The notes beneath the pieces are model-generated. The model made no database searches. It was not told where the DNA came from and saw only the letters and a list, made by a program, of their open reading frames with translations. A stretch of 64,000 nucleotides of DNA. Source: Streptomyces kanamyceticus (GTDB lineage Bacteria > Actinomycetota > Actinomycetes > Streptomycetales > Streptomycetaceae). This document shows, in pieces, positions 54,992-62,884 of the stretch (its first letter is position 1; each line of letters begins with the position of its first letter). The DNA lies in contig NZ_CP023699.1 of NCBI RefSeq assembly GCF_008704495.1, positions 9,114,001-9,178,000 on the forward strand. The letters run 5' to 3'. The position numbers were made by a program, and so were the translations under genes.

Positions 54992-55032
54992 CAGCGGGAT
55001 CCGGCCGGTTCACCACCGCGCCTTCCTAGCGT
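54992..55032 (+). promoter_or_regulatory. Putative leaderless promoter of the 4,6-dehydratase gene
   Basis: CAGCGG at 54992 and TAGCGT at 55027 are 35 bases apart, as before the FAD oxidase operon (22868 and 22903). TAGCGT ends six bases before the ATG, so the transcript should start at or next to the start codon. Confidence 0.5.
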
Positions 55033-55038
55033 GAGCGC

Positions 55039-56058
55039 ATGGGTACCCTCATGGTCACCGGCGGGGCCGGATTCATCGGATCGCACTTCATCAGGCATTG
55101 GCGCGGTACCCATCCAGGGGACCGCGTCATTGTCGTGGACGCGCTGACGTACGCGGGAAACACAGCCAATCTCGACGACGTCTGGGACGACATCGTCTTC
55201 GAAAAGGCGAGCATCGACGACCTCGCGGCGATGGAGCGCGTCCTGCGCACCCACCACGTCGACGTGATCGTCAACTTCGCCGCGGAGTCCCACAATTCGT
55301 ACGCCCTGCTGGAGCCGGGCCAGTTCTTCCGTACGAATGTGATGGGCACCCAGACCCTTCTGGAGGCCGCCCGACGCGTCGGCCTCGCACGCTTCCACCA
55401 CGTGTCCACCTGCGAGGTCTACGGAGACCTCGCCCTCGAGGCCACCGAACTCTTCACCGAATCGACCCCCTACCGCCCGCGCACCCCGTACAACGCGAGC
55501 AAGGCGGGCGCCGACCACGCGGTGCGCGCCTATCACCACACCTTCGGGCTGCCGATCACCATCTCCAACTGCGCCAACAACTACGGCTCCCACCAGTTCC
55601 CCGAAAAGGTCGTCCCCGCCTTCACCACGGCTGCGCTCGACGGAAAGCCGCTCCAGCTGTACGCGCAGACGGAGAACCGGCGCGAGTGGATCCACGTCGT
55701 CGACCACTGCCGCGCCATCGAGGCGGTCCTGGAACGCGGCGAGGTCGGCCGCACCTACCACGTCGGCACCGGGGACGAGGCGTCCATCGAGCAGATCGCC
55801 GACCTGGTCCTCGACGAACTCGGCCTGCCCGCCTCGATGAAGACGATCGTGGCGGACCGGCCAGGACACGACCGCAGGTACGTCCTGGACTGGAGCACCC
55901 TCCGCGACGAGCTGGGCTGGCGGCCGCGCGTACCCTTCGAGGAGGGCATGCGGCAGACCGTGCGCTGGTATGCCGAGCGGCGCGACTGGTGGGAGCCGCT
56001 GCTCGACCGCGCACCCGTCAACGAGGGCGACTGGGGCGGCGTACGGGAGGCGGGGTGA
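55039..56058 (+). CDS. rfbB: dTDP-glucose 4,6-dehydratase
   Basis: A 339-residue SDR with NAD-binding loop TGGAGFIGSH and catalytic Tyr151 and Lys155 (PYNASKAGAD). It converts dTDP-glucose to dTDP-4-keto-6-deoxyglucose, the branch point for all deoxysugars made here. Most RmlB enzymes have ST-Asp-Glu-VYG with an Asp acid; here the motif is STCEVYGD, with Cys at the Asp position and Glu kept. Whether this is a common variant in antibiotic clusters or a true loss should be checked. There is no ribosome-binding site, which fits a leaderless message. It overlaps the secreted hydrolase gene by GTGA. Confidence 0.9.
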   Translation: MGTLMVTGGAGFIGSHFIRHWRGTHPGDRVIVVDALTYAGNTANLDDVWDDIVFEKASIDDLAAMERVLRTHHVDVIVNFAAESHNSYALLEPGQFFRTNVMGTQTLLEAARRVGLARFHHVSTCEVYGDLALEATELFTESTPYRPRTPYNASKAGADHAVRAYHHTFGLPITISNCANNYGSHQFPEKVVPAFTTAALDGKPLQLYAQTENRREWIHVVDHCRAIEAVLERGEVGRTYHVGTGDEASIEQIADLVLDELGLPASMKTIVADRPGHDRRYVLDWSTLRDELGWRPRVPFEEGMRQTVRWYAERRDWWEPLLDRAPVNEGDWGGVREAG

Positions 56059-57590
56059 GACGCGGGCACATCGCGGCCGGTGCGACGAGGATCCGGGGCG
56101 TCGCGGCCGGATTCCTGGCCGCGACGCTGCTCGGACCGCTCGTCGCACCGGCCCCCGCGCAGGCGGCGCGGGCCGCCGAGCCAGCCGGGCAGCGCCCCGT
56201 CGTCTGGACCCCCTGTGCCGCGGCGGCCGCAGACGACCCGGTGCGCTGCGCCACTGTCACCGTCCCCGTCGACTGGGCCGATCCCGGCGGCCCGACCCTC
56301 GACATCGCCGTCGCCCGGCGACCGGCCACCGCACCGGATCGGCGCGTCGGACCGCTCCTGTACCAGCCGGGAGCGGCCGCTTCCGGTGTGGACGCCGTGG
56401 TCCACAACCCGCAGCTGTTCTCCGCGGGGACCACCGAGCGCTTCGACCTCATCGGCGTGGACCCGCGCGGCACGGGCCGTAGCCACCCGGTCCTGTGCGA
56501 CGCGGCCGCCTACCCCGCCGACGCCGGGACCGTCCCCGCCACCCCCGCCGCGTACTCACGCGCGGTCGAGGCGCAGAAGGCGTTCGTGGCCAACTGCCGT
56601 GCGCAGACCGGGCCCGTCTTCGACCACATGGACGCCCGCAGCGTCGCCCGCGACCTGGACGCCGTCCGCGCCGCGCTGGGCGAGCGACGCCTGAGCTACT
56701 ACGGCGACTCCTACGGCACCCTCGTCGGGCAGGCGTACGCCGAGCTCTTTCCCACCCGGCTGCGCGCCGCGGTCTGGGACAGCAACATGGACCACACCAC
56801 GGACGTCTCCCGCTGGGTGGCCGAACGCTCGGCAGCCGTCGAGGACTCCTTCCAGGGCTTCTTCTCCTGGTGCGACCGCGCCCCGTCCTGCGCCCAGCGC
56901 GCCGGAGGGAGCGCGCGGTGGTACGACCGGCTGCGCGGCAGGGCCGAGCGGGGCGAGCTGACCGTCACCCTGCCCGGCACCCCGCCGTTCGCCCTCGACG
57001 GCTATCTGCTCGGCACCCAGGTCGCCTTCTCCTTCTTCCAGCGCCGGTGGCCCGAACTCTCCCGCTGTCTCGGCGAGGTCGACGCGAACCGGCCCGGGTG
57101 CCTCTTCGACGGCTCGGCCGCCGAGGTCCCGTCGGTGCCGCCGGGGAAGATCCACTACCCGCAGAGCGCCTCGTTCTGCGCGGACCACCGCATGCCGGTA
57201 CGGGGGTTCGCCGATCTCGTACGGCTACGGGAACTGGCCCTCGCCAACGCTCCGCACAGTCGGCTCACCGCCCTGGCCTGGAGCGGCGTCACCGACTGTC
57301 TGGGCCGTCAGGACGACGAGGTGAAGAACCCGCAGCAGCCGCTGCGGCTCGACGCGAGGGCTCCCACGATCCTCCTCACCAACAGCCGCCACGACCCCTC
57401 CACGCCGCACGGTTGGGCGCGGAAGGTGAGCGCCCAGGCCGGATCGCGGGCGCGGCTGCTCACGTACGAGGGCTGGGGCCACGGCAACTACTGGGTCAGC
57501 GGTTGTATCTCCGAGCGGGTCGACCGCTACTTGGCCACCTCGGCGCTGCCGCCGCGCGGCGCGAGCTGTCCGGCCGTTCCTGAGCCCTAG
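56055..57590 (+). CDS. Secreted alpha/beta hydrolase, tripeptidyl-aminopeptidase-like
   Basis: A 511-residue exported protein starting at GTG 56055, which overlaps the dehydratase stop. A signal peptide covers about residues 1-40 (ending APAQAARA). The hydrolase core has nucleophile YYGDSYGTL, acid NSRHDPSTP and His GWGHGNYW; the C-terminal part matches the TAP-like domain of Streptomyces tripeptidyl aminopeptidases (Tap, SlpD). Cysteine pairs suggest disulfides. Being translationally coupled to a sugar gene, it may trim or unmask the exported glycoside; ordinary peptide digestion is the alternative. No such gene is part of the classical anthracycline set as far as I know. Confidence 0.8.
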   Translation: MRRGHIAAGATRIRGVAAGFLAATLLGPLVAPAPAQAARAAEPAGQRPVVWTPCAAAAADDPVRCATVTVPVDWADPGGPTLDIAVARRPATAPDRRVGPLLYQPGAAASGVDAVVHNPQLFSAGTTERFDLIGVDPRGTGRSHPVLCDAAAYPADAGTVPATPAAYSRAVEAQKAFVANCRAQTGPVFDHMDARSVARDLDAVRAALGERRLSYYGDSYGTLVGQAYAELFPTRLRAAVWDSNMDHTTDVSRWVAERSAAVEDSFQGFFSWCDRAPSCAQRAGGSARWYDRLRGRAERGELTVTLPGTPPFALDGYLLGTQVAFSFFQRRWPELSRCLGEVDANRPGCLFDGSAAEVPSVPPGKIHYPQSASFCADHRMPVRGFADLVRLRELALANAPHSRLTALAWSGVTDCLGRQDDEVKNPQQPLRLDARAPTILLTNSRHDPSTPHGWARKVSAQAGSRARLLTYEGWGHGNYWVSGCISERVDRYLATSALPPRGASCPAVPEP

Positions 57591-57609
57591 CCGCCGGGGG
57601 CACGAAGAG

Positions 57610-57643
57610 GGCGGGGCCGCCACGGTGGTCCCGCCCCCTCGAT
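57610..57643. terminator. Imperfect hairpin between convergent genes
   Basis: GAGGG-CGGGG-CCGCC and GGTCCCGCCCCCTC arms pair with a bulge, between the hydrolase and thymidylyltransferase stops. Confidence 0.5.
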
Positions 57644-57652
57644 GCGGCCGCC

Positions 57653-58528
57653 TCAGTCGTGGAACTCCCGCGCGATGGACATCACGTACTTGCCGTAGTC
57701 CGACTTTCCGATGGCCTTCCCCAGGGCATGGCAGGCGTCCGCGTCGATGAACCCCATCCGCAGGGCGATCTCCTCCACGCAGGCGATCCGTATCCCCTGC
57801 CGGTGTTCCAGCGTGCTCACGTACTGGGCCGCCTCCTGCAGCGACTCGGGAGTGCCGGTGTCCAGCCAGGCGAACCCCCGCCCCAGATCCACGAGTTGGG
57901 CCTTGCCGCGCTCCAGGTAGACCCGGTTCACATCGCTGATCTCCAGCTCTCCCCGGGGGGAAGGGGTGATGTTCTTGGCGATGTTGACCACGTCGTTGTC
58001 GTAGAAGTAGAGGCCCGTGATGGCGCGGTTGGAGCGCGGGTGGACCGGCTTCTCCTCGATGGAGACCAACCGGCCCTCGGGGTCCGCCTCACCCACCCCG
58101 TACCGCTGCGGATCGTGCACGGCGTATCCGAACAGCACACAGCCGTCGACGTGTCCCGCGTGCCCGGCCAGGACGTCAGAGAAGCGGTGGCCGTGGAAGA
58201 TGTTGTCGCCGAGCACAAGCACCACCGGCTCCGTGCCGATGTGGTCCGCGCCGATGATGAACGCCTCGGCGAGACCGCCGGGACGGGCCTGCTCGGCGTA
58301 CTCGATCCGCAGGCCGAGATGCGCGCCGTCCCCGAGCAGCCGCTGGAACTGGGGCAGGTCCTCGGGGGTGGCGATGAGCAGGATCTCCCGGACGTCGGCC
58401 AGCATCAGCACCGACAGGGGGTAGTAGATCATCGGCTTGTCGCCGATCGGGATGAGCTGCTTCGACACCGCCAAGGTGATCGGGTACAGCCGGGTACCCG
58501 CCCCGCCGGCCAGAATGATGCCCTTCAT
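57653..58528 (-). CDS. rfbA: Glucose-1-phosphate thymidylyltransferase
   Basis: A 291-residue nucleotidyltransferase with the signature GGAGTRLYPIT, KQLIPIGDKPMIYYPLS and LGDNIFHG. It makes dTDP-glucose from glucose-1-phosphate and dTTP, the first step of the deoxysugar pathways. It is of usual RmlA length. Genes on the same strand upstream (3-ketoreductase 13 bases away, aminotransferase, N-methyltransferase) make a sugar operon transcribed toward it. Confidence 0.96.
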   Translation of the reverse strand: MKGIILAGGAGTRLYPITLAVSKQLIPIGDKPMIYYPLSVLMLADVREILLIATPEDLPQFQRLLGDGAHLGLRIEYAEQARPGGLAEAFIIGADHIGTEPVVLVLGDNIFHGHRFSDVLAGHAGHVDGCVLFGYAVHDPQRYGVGEADPEGRLVSIEEKPVHPRSNRAITGLYFYDNDVVNIAKNITPSPRGELEISDVNRVYLERGKAQLVDLGRGFAWLDTGTPESLQEAAQYVSTLEHRQGIRIACVEEIALRMGFIDADACHALGKAIGKSDYGKYVMSIAREFHD

Positions 58529-58541
58529 GTTCGCCCCGTCC

Positions 58542-59579
58542 TCATCTCTGATGCGTCCTGTCCGGTGCGTTCCACACCGGGCCCGGCCGGTGGCTGAACC
58601 GACGGGCCTTGAGCCGAATGTCCTCGACGAGGCGGGCCTGACGTAGCGTCAGCTCTTCCTCCGCGGGCCCGAGGGGACCCGAGACGACGGCCTCGGCGAA
58701 CGCCCGCACGGAGTTGCGGACCTGATGGTCCGGGGCCAGGGTCAACTCGGTGACCCGGTCCTGCTGCTGGATCCGCACCGGCGGCCTGAGCTGCTCGGGA
58801 GGGGTGAACGCCCGCTCGACCGTGAGGCGGCCCCGGGTTCCCCAGAGCGCGTAGTGCGCCCGGTAGGAGTGGTCGAAACCGAACGACACCTGTGCCGCGG
58901 TACCGTCCGCCGCCGAGAGCAGCGCGGTGCCCGCCACGTCGACGCCTGTTCGCTCGTCGATGCGCAGGGTCGCCCCCAGCGCCTCCAGCTCGCCGCCCAG
59001 GTACAGCTGCGCGGCGAGGAGCGGATACACCCCCGTGTCGAGCAGCGCGCCGCCGCCGAGATCCGGCCGGTAGCGGAATCCGGCCGGATCGAGCGGCGGC
59101 ACCCCGAACGAACTGGAGAAGACCTGCACGGTCCCCACCACGTCCTCCTGGAGCAGCTCCCGCACCGCCCGATGCTGGGAGTGGTGCGGGAACATGAAGT
59201 TCTCGGCGAGCACCAACTGCCGCGAGCGCGCCAGCTTCAGGAGCTCCAGGGTGTCGTCGTAGGAGGTGCTCAGCGGCTTCTCGCACAGCACGTGCTTTCC
59301 GGCCCCCAGCGCCTCGGTGATCCAGTGGCGGTGCAGGGCGGGCGGCAGCGGGATGTACACCGCGTCGACGTCGTCCCGCCGCAGCAGCGCGTCGTAGCCG
59401 CGGGCGCCGTCGCACCCGAACCGGGCCGCGGTCCTGGCCGCCTTGTCCGCGTCCCGGCTCGCCACCGCCACCAGCTCGACGCACGCCTCCGCCGCCAGGA
59501 CCGGCAGCATCCGGCGCAGCGCGATGTCGGCACACCCGAGCACGCCGACGCGCACGGGGCCGTGGCGGGCGTCCCTCAC
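58542..59579 (-). CDS. NDP-hexose 3-ketoreductase (Gfo/Idh/MocA family)
   Basis: A 345-residue NAD(P)-dependent oxidoreductase with nucleotide loop [13 protein letters not shown] and the family signature [11 protein letters not shown], whose Lys takes part in catalysis. Such enzymes (KijD10, TylC1/OleW type) reduce the 3-keto group formed by the 2,3-dehydratase, giving 2,6-dideoxy-4-ketosugars. That provides a neutral 2,6-dideoxysugar branch beside the aminosugar branch. The start GTG 59579 overlaps the aminotransferase stop by GTGA. The upstream in-frame region belongs to the aminotransferase gene in another frame. Confidence 0.87.
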   Translation of the reverse strand: MRDARHGPVRVGVLGCADIALRRMLPVLAAEACVELVAVASRDADKAARTAARFGCDGARGYDALLRRDDVDAVYIPLPPALHRHWITEALGAGKHVLCEKPLSTSYDDTLELLKLARSRQLVLAENFMFPHHSQHRAVRELLQEDVVGTVQVFSSSFGVPPLDPAGFRYRPDLGGGALLDTGVYPLLAAQLYLGGELEALGATLRIDERTGVDVAGTALLSAADGTAAQVSFGFDHSYRAHYALWGTRGRLTVERAFTPPEQLRPPVRIQQQDRVTELTLAPDHQVRNSVRAFAEAVVSGPLGPAEEELTLRQARLVEDIRLKARRFSHRPGPVWNAPDRTHQR

Positions 59580-60685
59580 AGAGCGGCCATCACATCGCGC
59601 AGCGCGCCGATCACCTTGTCCTGTACGCCGGTGGACAGGGCGGGATACATCGGCAGCGAGAAGATCTCGTCCGCCACCCGCTCGGTCACCGGCAGCGCCC
59701 CGCGCGCGTACCCGAGGTGGGCGAAGCCGCTCATGGTGTGGATCGGCCACGGATAGCTGATGTTGAGGGAGATGTCGTACGCCTTGAGCGCCTCGATGAC
59801 GGCGTCGCGGCGCGGATGGCGCACGACGTAGACGTAGTGGACGTGGTCGTTGCCCGGCGCGAGCGCGGGCAGCACGAGGTCGGTGTCCGCAAGACCCTCC
59901 GCGTACCGCCTGGCCACCTCCCGCCGCCCTTCGACGTAGGCGTCCAGGCGGGTGAGCTTGCGGCGCAGGATCTCCGCCTGCAGCTCGTCGAGACGGCTGT
60001 TGTGGCCGGGGGTGCGGACGACGTAGTACCGCTCCTCCATGCCGTAGTAGCGCAGTCGGCGCAGGTTCCGCTCGACCTCGTCGTCGTCGGTGAGCGTGGC
60101 GCCGCCGTCGCCGTAGGCGCCGAGCACCTTGGTCGGGTAGAAGGAGAACGCGGCCGCCGTGCCCATCGTGCCCGCGAGCCGACCGTGGTGGCGCGCGCCA
60201 TGAGCCTGTGCGCAGTCCTCGAAGATCACCAGGCCGTGCCGCTCGGCCAGCGCCTTCAGCGGGGCCATGTCCACGCACTGGCCGTACAGGTGCACGGGCA
60301 GCAGCGCCCGGGTGCGGGGTGTGATCGCGGCCTCGACCTGGTCGACGCGCATCAGATACGTCTCGGGGTCGACGTCCACGAAGACGGGGGTGGCACCGGT
60401 GCCGTCGATGGCGACGACGGTGGGCGCCGCGGTGTTCGACACCGTGATCACCTCGTCGCCGGGGCCGATGCCGCAGGCCTGGAGGCCGAGCTTGATGGCG
60501 TTGGTGCCGTTGTCGACACCGACCCCGTGGCGCAGGCCGTGGTAGGCGGCGAACTCCTCCTCGAACCCGCGGACGCTGCGGCCGAGCACCAGTTGCCCGG
60601 AGCGCAGCACGGTCTCGACGGCGTCGTGGATGTCCGCGCGCTCGTTCTCGTATTCCGGCAAGTAGTCCCACACGTGTGTGGTCAT
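59576..60685 (-). CDS. PLP-dependent NDP-hexose 3-aminotransferase (DegT/DnrJ/EryC1 family)
   Basis: A 369-residue sugar aminotransferase. The PLP lysine lies in [14 protein letters not shown], and the [14 protein letters not shown] and EDCAQAHGA motifs bind the cofactor. The DnrJ/DesV/SnogI group aminates the 3-keto group of NDP-deoxysugars. Its product would feed the two N-methyltransferases (dimethylamino sugar) and, after C-methylation, the nitrososynthase-like enzyme. It lies 37 bases after an N-methyltransferase and is coupled to the 3-ketoreductase. Confidence 0.92.
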   Translation of the reverse strand: MTTHVWDYLPEYENERADIHDAVETVLRSGQLVLGRSVRGFEEEFAAYHGLRHGVGVDNGTNAIKLGLQACGIGPGDEVITVSNTAAPTVVAIDGTGATPVFVDVDPETYLMRVDQVEAAITPRTRALLPVHLYGQCVDMAPLKALAERHGLVIFEDCAQAHGARHHGRLAGTMGTAAAFSFYPTKVLGAYGDGGATLTDDDEVERNLRRLRYYGMEERYYVVRTPGHNSRLDELQAEILRRKLTRLDAYVEGRREVARRYAEGLADTDLVLPALAPGNDHVHYVYVVRHPRRDAVIEALKAYDISLNISYPWPIHTMSGFAHLGYARGALPVTERVADEIFSLPMYPALSTGVQDKVIGALRDVMAAL

Positions 60686-60722
60686 GGCGTGGTCGGCCCT
60701 CCTGGCAGTCGCTGGTGGTTGG

Positions 60723-61433
60723 TCAATGACGGATACCGACGAACAGCCCCCGGCCGGTGGGCGCGCCGGGCAGGTATTCGACGGAACAGTCGGCGTCGAG
60801 GAACGCCTGGGTGTACTCGTCCCTGGTGAACAGGGTCAGCACGTCGATCTCGGTGAACTCCTTGATCCCGGCGCTCTCGCCGACCAGGAAGCGCACCTCC
60901 ATGCGGGTGGCCCGGCCCTGGCGCGTGGAGTGCGAGATCCGGGCGACGGTGAGCCCGTCCTCCTTGCCGAGGTCGCCCGCGACGTATCCCTCGACGTGGT
61001 CCTCGGGGAACCACCACGGCTCGATCACCAGCACTCCGCCGGGGGAGAGGTGGTCCGACATCGCGCGCACCGCGGCCCGCAGCTCCTCGACCGTGCCGAG
61101 ATAGCCGATCGCGCAGAACATGCAGACGACCGCGTCGAAGGTGTCCTCGAGCGCGAAGTCGCGCATGTCGCCGTCGTGGAAGGTCAGTCCGGGCAGCCGC
61201 TGGCGTGCGAGCTCCAGCATCGAGGGAGCGATCTCCAGGCCCTCCACCGTGTCGAACTGCTCGCGGAAGGTGGCCAGATGGGCGCCGGTGCCGCAGGCCA
61301 CGTCCAGCAGGGTGCCGGCCTCAGGCATGCGGGCCCGGACGAGCCGGGTGACCTCTTCGGCCTCGGCGGTCCAGTCCTTGCCGCGGCTGCGGTAGAAGAT
61401 CTCGTAGACCTTGGCGAGTTCCTGCCCGTACAT
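60723..61433 (-). CDS. Amino-sugar N-methyltransferase, second paralogue
   Basis: A 236-residue SAM methyltransferase of the DesVI/TylM1/SnogA type with [21 protein letters not shown] and EPWWFPEDH. It is similar along its whole length to the protein at 27458-28186, including the MYG start. Placed just upstream of the 3-aminotransferase, it is the natural candidate for the first N-methylation of the 3-amino sugar. Whether the two enzymes act one after the other on one sugar, as SnogA and SnogX seem to, or on two sugars is open. Confidence 0.88.
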   Translation of the reverse strand: MYGQELAKVYEIFYRSRGKDWTAEAEEVTRLVRARMPEAGTLLDVACGTGAHLATFREQFDTVEGLEIAPSMLELARQRLPGLTFHDGDMRDFALEDTFDAVVCMFCAIGYLGTVEELRAAVRAMSDHLSPGGVLVIEPWWFPEDHVEGYVAGDLGKEDGLTVARISHSTRQGRATRMEVRFLVGESAGIKEFTEIDVLTLFTRDEYTQAFLDADCSVEYLPGAPTGRGLFVGIRH

Positions 61434-61471
61434 CGTTTCTCCCTGGGGTCGGAGCTGGCATCGGTGGGGAC

Positions 61472-62251
61472 TCACTCCTCGACGTGGGCCACGGCCCTGG
61501 CCCACCCGGCCCCCGCGCCGGTGATCTTCACCGGGAAGCAGGAGACGGTGAAGCCGTAGGGGGCGGGCAGCTGGTCGAGCCGGGCGAGCCGCTCGATCTG
61601 GCAGTACTCGCGCCGCCGCCCGGCGAAGTGCGCGGGCCACAGCACCTCCCGGTCACCGGTGGCCCGGTAGCGGGCGATGATGTCGCCGAACGGGGCGTCC
61701 AGGCTGAACGCGTCCGTGCCGATCACCCGCACCCCCAGATCGAGCAGCAGATGGGTGGCGGGACCGTCGAGCCCCGCGAAGTCGGTGAAGTACGAGGGAT
61801 CGCCCACGCGGGCGTCGGCGCCCGTGCGCAACAGCACGATGTCCAGCGGCTCGGGACGCCTGCCGATCCGGGCGAACTCCTTCTCCAGGCGGTCCGCGCC
61901 GATCACCCCGGTCGGCGCGTCGCCGAGGTCGAGGACCATCCCCGGCCGGTGGAACCAGTCCAGCGGCATCTCGTCGATGTGCCGGGGCACTCCACTGCCG
62001 TAACCGGCCTTCGAGCCGTAGTGCGAGGGCGCGTCGACGTGGGTGCCGGTGTGCGTCGTGAGCGAGATCCGGTCCAGGGACAGGAACTCGCCGTCCGGCA
62101 GCTCGTCCGGATCGAAGTCGATGCCGAAGTGCTCCCGCATCTCCGCGCTCATGTGCACGGCACCCTGGCGCGGCGTGAGGATGTCGTGGATCACCGGGTC
62201 GGGCTCGACGAACGAGGAATCCACGGGCGAGGACAGGTCGATGAGGCGCAT
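61472..62251 (-). CDS. SnoaM/DpsY-type polyketide cyclase (metal-dependent hydrolase fold)
   Basis: A 259-residue protein of the cyclase/kynurenine formamidase-like family (PF04199), with the metal-binding signature THTGTHVDAPSHYG and the later GTDAFSLDAPFG. In anthracycline clusters this family (DpsY, AknW, SnoaM) directs second and third ring closure after the aromatase. It is first on a minus-strand sugar operon with the N-methyltransferase 38 bases downstream. Without it the chain tends to fold into shunt products, so it completes the aglycone set of this cluster. Confidence 0.87.
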   Translation of the reverse strand: MRLIDLSSPVDSSFVEPDPVIHDILTPRQGAVHMSAEMREHFGIDFDPDELPDGEFLSLDRISLTTHTGTHVDAPSHYGSKAGYGSGVPRHIDEMPLDWFHRPGMVLDLGDAPTGVIGADRLEKEFARIGRRPEPLDIVLLRTGADARVGDPSYFTDFAGLDGPATHLLLDLGVRVIGTDAFSLDAPFGDIIARYRATGDREVLWPAHFAGRRREYCQIERLARLDQLPAPYGFTVSCFPVKITGAGAGWARAVAHVEE

Positions 62252-62429
62252 ACGTCACCTTCGGGACGGCCGGAACGCGGGGGCGGTCCGATGGTGCGCG
62301 CAGCACACCGCGCGCCGATCGAGGATCGCTGGGGCGACACGTCGAATCGCTGGGGCGGCGCATTGAACGGATCTCGAAGCCGGTACGGGATCGTCCCCGT
62401 ACCCATCCGCAGCCGTTGAGGAGACCGCC

Positions 62430-62858
62430 GTGTCGGACGCCGTGTCAGCCCAAGTCGTCGCAGAGGTACAGCAGTTCCTCGCACGCCACATGCAACTCCT
62501 GGACAGCGGGGACGCCGACGGCTGGGCCCGCACCTTCACCGAGGACGGCACGTTCGCCCCGCCGTCCCTCCCGGAGCCGGTCCGGGGCCGCGCCGAACTG
62601 GCCGCCGGGGTCCGCAAGTCGGCGGCCGCCCTCGCCGAGGCGGGCGAGGCGCACCGGCACGTCCTCAGCACGGTGCACATCGACCCGCAGGGCGAAGGAT
62701 CCCTGCGGGTCCGCAGCTACGCGCAGATCATCGCAACCCCGCGTGGCGGGGAGCCGAGGCTGCACCTGATGTGCGTGTGCGAGGACGTCCTGGTACGCGA
62801 GGGCGGCGCACTGCTCGTACGCGAACGCCGGGTCACCCGCGACGACCGCCCGGCCTGA
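62430..62858 (+). CDS. SnoaL-like (NTF2-fold) protein, third of its kind
   Basis: A 142-residue NTF2-fold protein starting at GTG 62430 behind GAGGAGA. It differs from both SnoaL and SnoaL2: LDSGDADGWARTFTEDGTF and VRGRAEL are typical of the SnoaL-4/ring-hydroxylating-dioxygenase-beta-like group. Functions in this group include cyclisation, hydratation and lyase reactions in polyketide pathways. It stands between divergent and convergent neighbours with its own 178-base upstream gap. I cannot assign a reaction. Confidence 0.7.
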   Translation: MSDAVSAQVVAEVQQFLARHMQLLDSGDADGWARTFTEDGTFAPPSLPEPVRGRAELAAGVRKSAAALAEAGEAHRHVLSTVHIDPQGEGSLRVRSYAQIIATPRGGEPRLHLMCVCEDVLVREGGALLVRERRVTRDDRPA

Positions 62859-62884
62859 TCGCGGTCACCCTCCGGTGACCGCGA

